Positions 1 through 7,192 of a stretch of 13,586 nucleotides of DNA are shown one piece after another. The stretch lies in NCBI GenBank assembly GCA_025454075.1, contig JALOPD010000129.1, positions 1 to 13,586 of the forward strand. Direction: 5' to 3'. The first letter of the stretch is position 1. Each line of letters starts with the position of its first letter. This DNA is from Desulfobacterales bacterium. Lineage in GTDB: Bacteria; Desulfobacterota; Desulfobacteria; Desulfobacterales; UBA2174_A. The notes beneath the pieces were generated by a model. That model was not told the origin of the DNA. It was given only the letters and a program-made list of their open reading frames with translations, and did not search any database. The position numbers and the translations under genes were made by a program.

Positions 1-374
1 CGCTTGAGGCTCTTGGTGATGTCGGCGGCCGACGCCGGCTTGGCGATGTAGTCGTCCGCCTCGGTGGTCATGCCGTCGGCATGGCTGTAACGGGTGGAGG
101 TCACGTGGGACGCCACCGCGGTCAGAAGCACGATGGGGATGTTGCAGTAGGTGTCGCTGTGCTTCAGCTCCTTGCAGACCGCGTACCCGTCCTTCTCGGG
201 CATCATGACGTCCAGCACGATGGCATCCGGCGGGTTGGCCCGCACCTTCGCCAGGCCCTCGACGCCGTTGTAGGCGAGCTCGACCTTGAAGCCTTCTTTC
301 TCGAGGTTGCCCTGGACCAGGGAGGCGAAGTCGGCCTCGTCGTCCACAACCAGAATTCTTTTTTGAGCTACCAT
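1..374 (-). CDS. Response regulator receiver-domain protein (3' end cut by window edge)
   Basis: The reading frame starts at ATG 374 and runs off the left edge; 124 codons are visible. It is a CheY-like receiver domain. The acidic pocket D11-D12 follows the first strand (ILVVDDE), the phospho-acceptor is D55 in LDVMMPEKDG, the conserved Thr is T85 in LLTAV, and the conserved Lys is K112 in IAKPA. An AGGAGGT ribosome-binding site sits 6-7 bases before the ATG, which supports this start. The gene follows metF on the same strand after an 83-base gap and is probably the distal gene of the metF-hdrA operon. Whether an output domain follows is hidden by the edge; the visible part is compatible with a stand-alone receiver or with the N-terminus of a larger regulator. 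A cytosolic phosphorelay role is inferred from the family. No partner kinase is in the window. Confidence 0.9.
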   Translation of the reverse strand, partial: MVAQKRILVVDDEADFASLVQGNLEKEGFKVELAYNGVEGLAKVRANPPDAIVLDVMMPEKDGYAVCKELKHSDTYCNIPIVLLTAVASHVTSTRYSHADGMTTEADDYIAKPASAADITKSLK

Positions 375-457
375 GCAGCACCTCCTGTGATGAGAAACTC
401 GCGTTGTTGGGTGGTTGACGTCCACGTTTGTTGTTTTTCCGTTTTCGGCACCGCGCG

Positions 458-1390
458 TCACTGCAGCATCGGCCGCGGGTAGAGGCCCGCCCGTTCCACG
501 ATCTCCGGCACCCGCTCCTCCCACTCGATGGCCATGACGTGGAACCCGGCCACGCCCTTGACCGCCTTCAGGCGCTGGATGGTCTCGACGCAGATGGTGA
601 GACCCTCCTCGGCCTGCTTGTCCTTCGGGGTGCCCGCCATGCGTTTGACCACGTCGTCGGGGACGTCCATCCCCGGCACCTTGGTTTTCATGTAGCGGGC
701 CATGCCGGCGGACTTGAGCGGGGTCACCCCGGCCAGGATGAAGACCTGCTCGTGCAGCCCCCGGTCGCGGGCCAGCTCCATCCACTTTTCGAATTTGTCG
801 AGGTTGTAGATGCACTGCGTCTGGATGAACTCGGCCCCGGCGGCCACTTTCTTGGCCAGCCGCGGCACGCGGATCTCGAAGGGGTCGGCGAAGGGGTTGG
901 CCGCCGCGCCGACGAACATGGCCGGCGGCCGCTGGATGGCGTCCCCGCCGAGGAACTTGCCCTCGTCGCGCATGCGGCGCACCGTCTGGAGCAGCTGCAT
1001 CGAATCGAGGTCAAAGACGTTCTGCCCCTGGGCGGAGTCCCCGAAGCGCTGGTGGTCGCCCGAAAGGCAGAGCAGGTTGTGGATGTCGAAGGAGGCCGCC
1101 CCCAGGATGTCGCTCTGCAGGGCGACCCGGTTGCGGTCGCGCACCACCATCTGCAGCACGGGCTCCAGGCCCATCAGCTTGAGCCGGATGCACGCCGCGA
1201 GGCTGCACAGCCGGCAGACCGAGGTCTGGTTGTCGGTGATGTTGATGGCGTCCACGTGCTGTTTGATCAGCTCGGCCTTGTGCACGATGTGGGACGCGTC
1301 GCTGCCGCGGGGCGGGCCGCACTCGGAGGTCACGGCCAGGTGGCCGGCGCGCAGGACTCTTTCCAGTTTGCTGGGCGTCTTCGGGCTCAT
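458..1390 (-). CDS. metF: Methylenetetrahydrofolate reductase, MetF family
   Basis: This 310-residue protein belongs to the MTHFR TIM-barrel flavoprotein family, which interconverts 5,10-methylene-THF and 5-methyl-THF. The N-terminal strand contains TSECGPPRG (E23 onward), which aligns with the catalytic Glu plus PP motif of MetF. Later family blocks are NITDNQTSVCRLC, FIQTQCIYN and the LKSAGMARYMKTKVPG segment near residue 230. The length fits the short NADH-domain-free MetF of acetogens and Wood-Ljungdahl sulfate reducers. The start ATG overlaps the metV stop (ATGA, 4 bases), so a longer frame upstream to 1552 is rejected and translational coupling with metV is expected. In organisms with a MetFV-Hdr-MvhD complex, this subunit receives electrons through MetV rather than directly from NAD(P)H. 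Membership in such a complex is inferred from the neighbours. Confidence 0.93.
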   Translation of the reverse strand: MSPKTPSKLERVLRAGHLAVTSECGPPRGSDASHIVHKAELIKQHVDAINITDNQTSVCRLCSLAACIRLKLMGLEPVLQMVVRDRNRVALQSDILGAASFDIHNLLCLSGDHQRFGDSAQGQNVFDLDSMQLLQTVRRMRDEGKFLGGDAIQRPPAMFVGAAANPFADPFEIRVPRLAKKVAAGAEFIQTQCIYNLDKFEKWMELARDRGLHEQVFILAGVTPLKSAGMARYMKTKVPGMDVPDDVVKRMAGTPKDKQAEEGLTICVETIQRLKAVKGVAGFHVMAIEWEERVPEIVERAGLYPRPMLQ

Positions 1391-2055
1391 GATCGCAGAT
1401 CCTCCCTGATGACTTTGCGGGGGCCTCCGGCCCGGTCGGTGGACCAGTCCTTGATCGGGCACAGTTTCTCGTAGTCCTCCAGCCGGCCGAGCGTCTTGAG
1501 CCGGTCGACGATCAGCTGCCAGGCGCAGTCCACCTCCTTGCTGATCTCGCATTTACCGGCTGTGGAGCCGCCGCAGGGGCCGTTGAAAAGGCGTTTGGCG
1601 CAGCGCGCCACCGGGCACACGGCGCCGGTCGTGGCCAGGATGCAGCTGCCGCATCCCTGGCAGCGCTCGGCCCAGACCCCTCGCTCCAGCGCCGCGCCCA
1701 TGAAGCAGGTGTTCACCCCGGGGTAGACCGCTTTGGACGGGTAGCGCTCGGCGGTGAACTGGATGCCGACGCCGCAGGCGAGCGAGACCACCGCCTCGTA
1801 GTGGTCGATGCTGTCGCGGATCTCCTCCAGGTATTCCGTGTCGCACTGGCGCTCCAGGGTGCGCTCGCCGACGTTGACCTCGCGGCCCTGCTGCAGAAAA
1901 TACATGCGCAGGGCGGAGGCGAGCACCCCCACCTCCTTCTTGCCGCCGGCCTCGCACACCGTCACGCACTCGTTGCAGCCCAGGACGAGCACGCTGCGCA
2001 GGCCCTTCACCTGTTCGATGATCTCCTCTATCGGTTTCCTGTCGGCCACAATCAT
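1387..2055 (-). CDS. metV: MetV-type methylenetetrahydrofolate reductase partner protein (zinc/Fe-S binding)
   Basis: This 222-residue, cysteine-rich protein matches the MTHFR 'C-terminal' (MetV) family, the obligate small partner of MetF in acetogenic and sulfate-reducing bacteria. Visible features are an N-terminal VLVLGCNECVTVC block, LACGVGIQFTAERYP in the middle, and a C-terminal cluster of cysteines: RCQGCGSCILATTGAVCPVARC and then FNGPCGGSTAGKCEI. These cysteines are the expected metal or iron-sulfur ligands. The start is fixed by a strong AAAGGAGGAG ribosome-binding site. The stop overlaps the metF start by 4 bases, which argues for 1:1 production with MetF. It lies 58 bases after mvhD, with a GC-rich hairpin in the gap. 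Known role of the family: electron entry into the MetF flavin. Delivery from MvhD/HdrA is inferred from gene order. Confidence 0.93.
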   Translation of the reverse strand: MIVADRKPIEEIIEQVKGLRSVLVLGCNECVTVCEAGGKKEVGVLASALRMYFLQQGREVNVGERTLERQCDTEYLEEIRDSIDHYEAVVSLACGVGIQFTAERYPSKAVYPGVNTCFMGAALERGVWAERCQGCGSCILATTGAVCPVARCAKRLFNGPCGGSTAGKCEISKEVDCAWQLIVDRLKTLGRLEDYEKLCPIKDWSTDRAGGPRKVIREDLRS

Positions 2056-2075
2056 ACGACGCTCCTCCTTTCAAA

Positions 2076-2096
2076 CCCCGGCCCCTTCGGCCGGGG
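2076..2096. repeat. GC-rich hairpin between mvhD and metV
   Basis: A perfect 8-bp inverted repeat, CCCCGGCC at 2076-2083 and GGCCGGGG at 2089-2096, encloses a 5-base loop. It sits between the mvhD stop and the metV ribosome-binding site. In the transcribed (minus) direction it is followed only by TTTG, so it is at best a weak or partial terminator. An intercistronic mRNA-processing or stabilising hairpin is the alternative. It may belong to the same REP-like element as the palindrome just downstream in coordinates (2126-2147). Confidence 0.6.
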
Positions 2097-2113
2097 GCTG
2101 CCGAACGAAACGG

Positions 2114-2581
2114 TCAGGGGTGCAGCCCCGCCTCGGAAGAGGCGGGGGTCTTTTTCCGGGAGACCCGGGCCGCCCGGACCGGGTTGGGGCCGGCGGCCAT
2201 GACCGCCGCGTGCATCTCCTCGGCGAAGCGGACGAACAGCGGCGCGTCGCTGGAGGAGAGGTTGCACATGCGCACGCGCTGCCCGCCGATGCCGATCCGG
2301 TCCAGCAGCTGCTGCGCCTGCTCCACGCGCTTTCTCGCCCTGAAGTTCCCGCTCTGGTAGTGGCAGTCCCCCTCCCGGCAGCCCACCACGTACACCCCGT
2401 CGGCGCCCCGCTCGAAGCACCGGAGGATGTGCAGCACATCCACTTTCCCGGTGCAGGGCACCCGGATGATCCTAACCGAGCTGGGGTAGTTCAGCCTCAT
2501 CGAACCTGCCAGGTCCGCGGCCGTGTACCCTCAGAAATTGCAGCAGAAGGCCACGATTACCGGCTCGAATTGGGTCGGCAT
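2114..2581 (-). CDS. mvhD: MvhD-family hydrogenase/heterodisulfide-reductase-associated iron-sulfur subunit, selenoprotein
   Basis: This 155-residue protein is read with selenocysteine at codon 17. The true start is ATG 2581, preceded by AAGGAGA. The frame opens with an N-terminus ending in AFCCNF, then UGA (2533-2531), then GYTAADLAG. Family members have CCNWC at this spot, so UGA replaces the last Cys of a CxxC motif (C14-N-F-U17). Downstream come VPCTGKVDVLHILRCFERGADGV (C43, C55) and VVGCREGDCHYQSGN (C68, C73), hallmarks of the MvhD/FlpD [2Fe-2S] family that passes electrons to HdrA. Without Sec reading, the gene would seem to begin at internal M28 and lose the whole first motif. The last ~20 residues after GPNPV (131-135) are atypical and are encoded by a palindromic element. 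It lies between hdrA and metV, so it probably wires HdrA to MetV. Confidence 0.92.
2126..2155. repeat. Perfect GC-rich palindrome with T-tract inside the mvhD 3' end
   Basis: A 9-bp stem (CCCCGCCTC at 2126-2134, GAGGCGGGG at 2139-2147) with a GGAA tetraloop is followed on the plus strand by TCTTTTT (2149-2155). It has the shape of an intrinsic terminator for plus-strand transcription, yet no plus-strand gene leads into it. On the minus strand it encodes the last residues of MvhD (about 142-153). It could limit antisense transcription, or be an inserted repetitive palindrome that extended the protein. Confidence 0.6.
2501..2517 (-). promoter_or_regulatory. Candidate bacterial SECIS hairpin of mvhD
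   Basis: Read on the minus strand, CGGACCT-GGC-AGGTTCG forms a 7-bp stem (one G-U pair) starting 13 bases after the UGA codon. Position and size suit a bacterial selenocysteine insertion element, which must lie within the coding sequence just downstream of UGA. The stem is seen in the sequence; binding by SelB is inferred. Confidence 0.6.
2531..2533 (-). other. Selenocysteine (UGA) codon 17 of mvhD
   Basis: The in-frame TGA replaces the conserved Cys of the CCNxC motif. Strong coding similarity continues on both sides of it, and the only good ribosome-binding site is upstream of it. Recoding therefore explains the data better than a nonsense mutation. Confidence 0.9.
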
Positions 2582-2630
2582 GACGAATTCTCCTTGTGTC
2601 GCGTTTTATTAAACCGGCACTAAACAGGTG

Positions 2631-2645
2631 CAACGGCAGCCGTTG
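2631..2645. repeat. Short inverted repeat between hdrA and mvhD
   Basis: CAACGGC-A-GCCGTTG is a perfect 7-bp inverted repeat with a single central base, in the 164-base gap between the hdrA stop (2746) and mvhD start (2581). No T-run follows in the transcribed direction, so termination is not supported. It may be an mRNA-processing hairpin or a chance palindrome. A 7-base tandem repeat GAACCCT x2 lies nearby at 2715-2728. Nothing else recognisable was found in this gap. Confidence 0.4.
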
Positions 2646-2745
2646 TCCGGCGGATCGGGGTGCCCGCCGCAGCGCGCCGCAACCACCCGTTCAACGCCCC
2701 TGTATTGCTCGTTTGAACCCTGAACCCTGTTCCCCATTGAGCCCC

Positions 2746-5700
2746 CTACAGCACCGCATCCAGCAGCGCGTCCACCTTGCACAGCAGCTGCTCGTCCTCG
2801 TACCAGTTGAGCTGGATCGCCTTGGCCGGGCACTCGGCGGCGCAGATCCCGCAGCCGTGGCAGAGCGCCTCGTCGATCTCGCTCACCCCGTCCGCGTTGA
2901 TCTTGGGCACGTGGTACGGGCAGGAGCGCACGCAGATCAGGCAGGCGGCGCACAGCTCGGCCGTGACCCGCGCCGTCACGGCCGACAGCGTCAGCTGGGT
3001 CTTGGACAGGAAGGTGACGGCCCGGGAGGCCGCCGCGTAGGCCTGGCTGATGGATTCGTTCAGCAGCTGGGGGCTGTGGGCGGTGCCGCAGATGAACAGC
3101 CCCTCGGTCGCCATGTCGACCGGCCGCAGCTTCACGTGCGCCTCCATGAAATGCCCTTCGGGCGTGCGGGCCAGCTTGACCAGGGAGGCCAGCTCCTCGG
3201 TGTCGGTGGGCACCATGCCGGCGCTCAACGCCACCAGGTCCGCATCCACCTGCAGGTCGCGGCCGATGATCCCGTCGCGGAACGTCACGGACAGCCCGCC
3301 GTCGCGGGCCTCGACCCGCGGCGGCGCATCGGTGTCGTAGCGGAAGAAGATCACGCCCAGCTTGCGGGCCTCCTGATAGTAGTCCTCCAGCAGGCCGTAG
3401 GTGCGGATGTCGCGGTAGAGGATGTACACCTGGGCCTCCGGGTTGAGCTTCTTGATGTGGATCGCGTTTTTGACGGCGGCCTGGCAGCAGATCCGCGAAC
3501 AGTTGGGGTTCTGGTCGTTGCGCGAGCCCACGCACTGGATCATGACCACGGCGGACAGCCCCTGTGCGCCCTGCTCGTGCAGCCGGGCGCTCAGCTCCAC
3601 CTGGGTGAGGACCCCGTCGTTCCGGCCGTAGAGGTATTCCGTGGGCGTGTACTCCCCGGCGCCGGTGGCCAGGATCACGACGCCGTGTTCGATCTTGCGT
3701 TCGTACATGGCCGGCCCCACCAGGACCTCGGTGGTGAAGTTGCCCTTGAAACCGCTGAAGCCGACGATCAGGGCGCGTGTCAGCGCCTGAATCCGCGGGT
3801 GGGACTGCACGCGGCCGGTCAGCTCCTGCAGATAGCGCGGCACGTCCCAGCCCTCGATGGTGGCGTGCAGCCGGTTGGCCATGCCGCCCAGCCGCTCCTC
3901 CTTTTCCACCAGCACGGGTGCCGGCCCGGGCCGCCGCCATGCCGACCAGCTCCCGGGCCTTGGCGGTCGCCCGCAGCGGGGATTGGGCGTGCACCCAGGA
4001 GTCCTGGTTGCGGATGTTGGCCATTTCCAGCAGGTACTTGTTGCGGCCGGTGGCCTCGAGGGTGTCCATGAAAATGCCCTCGTGGGTCTTGGGGGAGCAG
4101 GCGGCCACCACCACCCGGTTGAGGCGGTGTTCGGCGATCGTCTGCTTCATCAGCTCCTGGGAGTCCTGGCTGCAGGTGAAGAGGTTCTGGCCGGCAAACA
4201 CCACGTGCGGCAGCGTGCGCGCGTGTTCCACCACCGCTTTCACATCCACGACGCCGGCGATGTTGACGCCGCAGTTGCAGACGAAGACGCCGATGCGCGG
4301 CTCCTCGGCGCCGACGTCGACCTCGGCGGGGGTCTCCACCTGCCGGGTCAGGGTGTTGCGGCCGGCCGCCAAAAGCCGGCCGGCCAGGCTGGCGGCGGCG
4401 CTGGCTTCGGCGACCGACCCGGGGATGTCCTTCGGCCCCTGGAACACGCCGCAGGCGAAAACCCCCGGACGGGAGGTGGCCACGGGCAAAAACGGCGGCG
4501 AGACGGCGAAGCGGTATTTGTCGACGTCGATGCCGAGACGCTGGGCGAGCTCCCCGGTTTCCTTCGTCACCTGCAGGCCGACCGAGAGCACCACCATGTC
4601 GAAGGACTCCGCCTGCAGGCTCCCGTTGTCGTCCACGTAGCGCAGCTGCAGCGACCGGTCCGGCCCGGCTTCGTCGATGCTGTGGACCCGGGCCTTGATG
4701 AAGCGCACGCCGGCCTTGTCCCGGGCCCGTAGATAGTATTTTTCGTACTCCTTGCCGAAGGTGCGGATGTCCATGTAGAAGACGGCGCAGTCGAGCTCCC
4801 CGTGGGCGTGCTCCTTGGCGATCATGGCGTCCTTGATGGCGTACATGCAGCACACCGAGGAGCAGTAGCCGTTGCCCGAGCGGTTGATGTCGCGGGAGCC
4901 CACGCACTGAAGCCAGGCGATCTTCTTGGGCTCCTTGCCGTCCGAGGGGCGGACCAGATGGCCCATGGTCGGGCCCGAGGCGCTCAGGATGCGCTCGAAC
5001 TCGAGGCTGGTGAGCACGTTCGGGCACTTGGAGTAGGGGTAGACGTTGGTCAGGACGGCGGGGTCGAACGGCTTGCTGCCGGTGCAGACGATCACGGATC
5101 CGACCTGGAGGTCACGGACCGCCGGCTGCTGGCCGTGATCGACGGCCTTGGCCAGGCAGGCGCTGACGCACTGACCGCACTCGCAGCAGTAGCCGCAGTT
5201 GATGCAGCGCCCGGCCTCGCCGCGGCCTTCGGCCTCATCGTAGCCGAGCTCCACTTCCCTGAAATTCCCCTGGCGCTCCGCCACCGGCAGCTCGGGCATG
5301 CGCGCCCGCGCCCGCCGGGGCTCTTTCAGGGGCACGGGCCGGTAGCGCGGGTGTTCGTTCTTGACCGGCTCCCGCCCCGCGGCCATGTCGCGGCCCTCGA
5401 CGAAGCGCAGAATGGATTCGGCCGCCTCCTTGCCGGCGGCCACGGCGCCGATCGCCACCCAGGGGCCGGTCAGGAGATCGCCGCCGGCGAACACCCCCGG
5501 CCGTTCGGTGGCATAAGAGACGGCGTCGGCCTCCACCGTGCCCCAGCGCGAGAAGGTGAGGCCGGTGATCTCCTCCAGGGAGGACAGGTCCGGCCGCTGC
5601 CCGATGGCCGGGATGATCTGGTCGCATTCGATCTCGAATTCGCTGCCCGGGATGGGCACCGGCCGCCGGCGGCCGGAGGAATCCGGCTCGGTCAGCTCCA

Positions 5701-7111
5701 TGCGGATGCAGCGCAGGCCGCTCACCCGGCCGTCCCGGGTGAGGATTTCCTGGGGCGCGGCGAGATAGGTGATCTTGGCGCCCTCGGCTTCCGCCGCCTG
5801 GATCTCCTCCTCCCAGGCCGGCATTTCCGTGCGGGTGCGGCGGTAGACGATGGTCACCTCCTCGGCCCCGAGGCGGACGGCCGAGCGCGACACGTCGATG
5901 GCGACGTTGCCCCCGCCGATGATGGCGACCCGCCGGCCGACCCAGGTCATGCCCGTGAGGTTGACCTCGCGCAGGAAGTCCACCCCCTGGCGCACCCCGT
6001 CGGCGCGTTCGCCCGGAACGCCGAGCTCGATCCCCTTGTGGGCGCCCAGCGCCAGGTAGACCGCCTTGAAGCCCTCGGCGAAGAGGCCGTCGATGGTGAC
6101 GTCCCGGCCCAGGGCGGTGTCGGTCTGGATCCCGACCCCGAGGTTGGTGATGACCTCGATTTCGCGGTCGAGCACCTCCCGCGGCAGGCGGTGGGAGGGG
6201 ATCCCGACGCGCAGCATCCCGCCGGGCGCCGGCAGCGCCTCGTAGATGGTGGAGCGAATGCCCTTGCGCGCCAGGTGGTAGGCGCAGGAGAGGCCCGCCG
6301 GGCCCGAGCCGATGATCGCCACCGTTTCGGCGCGCGGCGGCGCGCAGGGGATGGTGAGCTCCCGCGGGTCCACCCGGTCGGCGGCCAGCCGCTTGAGGTT
6401 GCGGATGGCGACCGCTTGGTCCTTTTCGGCGCGGCGGCAGGCGTCCTCGCACCCATGGGGGCAGATCCGCCCCAATACACCGGGCAGCGGCAGGTCCTCC
6501 ATGATGATCTCGAGGGCTTCGTGGTACTTGCCCTCCTTGACCATCTGAACGTAGCCCTGCACGTTCAGCCCGGCCGGGCACGCCAGCCGGCAGGGCGCCT
6601 TGTCGGCCTTGTGGATGGCGAAGGCGCCCGGGATGGCCTGGGCGTATTGTTTGAAAGCGGCGTGTTTGACGGACAACCCCTCGTCGTATTCGTTCGGGAG
6701 CGGCACGGGGCAGACCTTGGCGCACTCCCCGCAGCTCGTGCACTTGCTGATGTCGATGAAGCGCGGGTGCTGCAGGACTTTCGCTGTGAACCGGCCGGGG
6801 CCCCCGTCCAGCGACAAGACCTCCGCGCCGGTGATGATCTCGACGTTGCGGTGCCGGCCGACCTCGACCAGCTTGGGCGAGATGATTCACATGGCGCAGT
6901 CGTTGGTGGGGAAGGTCTTGTCGAGCTGGGACATCAGCCCGCCGATCGCGGAGGACTTCTCGACCAGGTAGACGTAGTAGCCCGAATTGGCCAGGTCCAG
7001 GGCCGACTGAATGCCGGCGATGCCGCCGCCGACCACCATGACCGCGCCGACCGGCAAGGCGCCGGCTGCGGTCGCGCCCGAGGTTTTTCCATCAGACATT
7101 ATCGGTTCCAT
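2746..7111 (-). CDS. hdrA: Giant HdrA-type flavin/iron-sulfur oxidoreductase with GltD/NfnB-like insert, selenoprotein, frame-disrupted (copy 1)
   Basis: Reading Sec at codon 75 and joining one frame break gives ~1450 residues; an intact protein would be ~1490. Order: FAD Rossmann GGGIAG (28-33); CxxU (C72-U75) before [11 protein letters not shown]; ferredoxin motif [12 protein letters not shown] (124-135); GltD-like cysteines (174-225); GSGPAG (268-273) and GGGNVA (399-404) of an NAD(P)H:acceptor module, with [10 protein letters not shown]; a cysteine cluster (636-652); HdrA cluster motif C736, C750, C754-C755; then a second HdrA-like half starting FVCNCG (C945, C947). The frame breaks after residue 1063. 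The rest reads from 3918 down to the stop at 2746, with a further CC motif and two C-terminal ferredoxin clusters. Start 7111 is chosen for the AGGGGG upstream; 7099 is possible. HdrA is the bifurcating flavoprotein of Hdr complexes; NAD(P)H use is inferred from the insert. If the deletion is real, this is a pseudogene or split gene. Confidence 0.85.
3919..3932 (-). other. Frameshift and ~110-base deletion junction in hdrA copy 1
   Basis: The upstream frame matches HdrA through VGMAAARA (last matching codon 3925-3923). After four bases (3922-3919) the match resumes in another frame at [12 protein letters not shown] (3918 down). By comparison with copy 2, about 37 residues are missing, including the GGGIAGM FAD-binding motif. 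The net loss is about 110 bases, not a multiple of three. The junction lies at a 12-bp perfect palindrome CGGCCCGGGCCG (3922-3933). Confidence 0.8.
6854..6871 (-). promoter_or_regulatory. Candidate SECIS hairpin of hdrA copy 1
   Basis: On the minus strand, CTGGTC-GAGGTC-GGCCGG starts 15 bases after the UGA and folds to a 6-bp stem (two G-U pairs) with loop GAGGUC. The loop carries a GGUC core like that of the E. coli fdhF SECIS loop. The same 18 bases occur at the same distance in hdrA copy 2. The stem also encodes the conserved LVEVGR, so protein constraint contributes to this conservation. Confidence 0.65.
6887..6889 (-). other. Selenocysteine (UGA) codon 75 of hdrA copy 1
   Basis: TGA lies between TFPTNDCAM and [12 protein letters not shown], two halves of one uninterrupted HdrA block. 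Other HdrA proteins have Cys here (CxxC), so the codon makes CxxU. The 5' part is too short to be a protein on its own. Confidence 0.92.
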
Positions 7112-7192
7112 TCTTCCCCCTTGGTTCTTCCAAACAGCCAGTTGAAACGCTGATTCCAAACGAGCGGCCTCCGGGCCGGCCGACCGACTCCA

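Noticed and set aside
458..1552. Longer metF frame starting at 1552
   Set aside because: The extra N-terminus is Arg/Gly-rich, overlaps metV by 165 bases and has no family similarity; the ATGA overlap at 1387-1390 gives a standard MetF start.
2609..3922. Continuation of the copy-1 hdrA upstream frame to a stop at 2609
   Set aside because: The frame stays open only because GC-rich DNA has few stops. The translated residues are Arg/Gly/Pro-rich noise, whereas the other frame (3918-2746) keeps HdrA motifs and two ferredoxin clusters.
2596..4071. Long plus-strand open frame (~490 codons) opposite hdrA, and similar long frames at 4802-7153 and 10138-13197 (minus)
   Set aside because: These are antisense shadows in high-GC DNA. 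They have no recognisable motif, repetitive low-complexity composition and no ribosome-binding site, while the opposite strand has clear HdrA motifs.
6887..7111. Separate small protein ending at the UGA of hdrA copy 1 (nonsense mutation)
   Set aside because: The identical event is seen at the aligned codon of copy 2 and a matching CxxU is present in mvhD, so selenocysteine recoding is a far better explanation.
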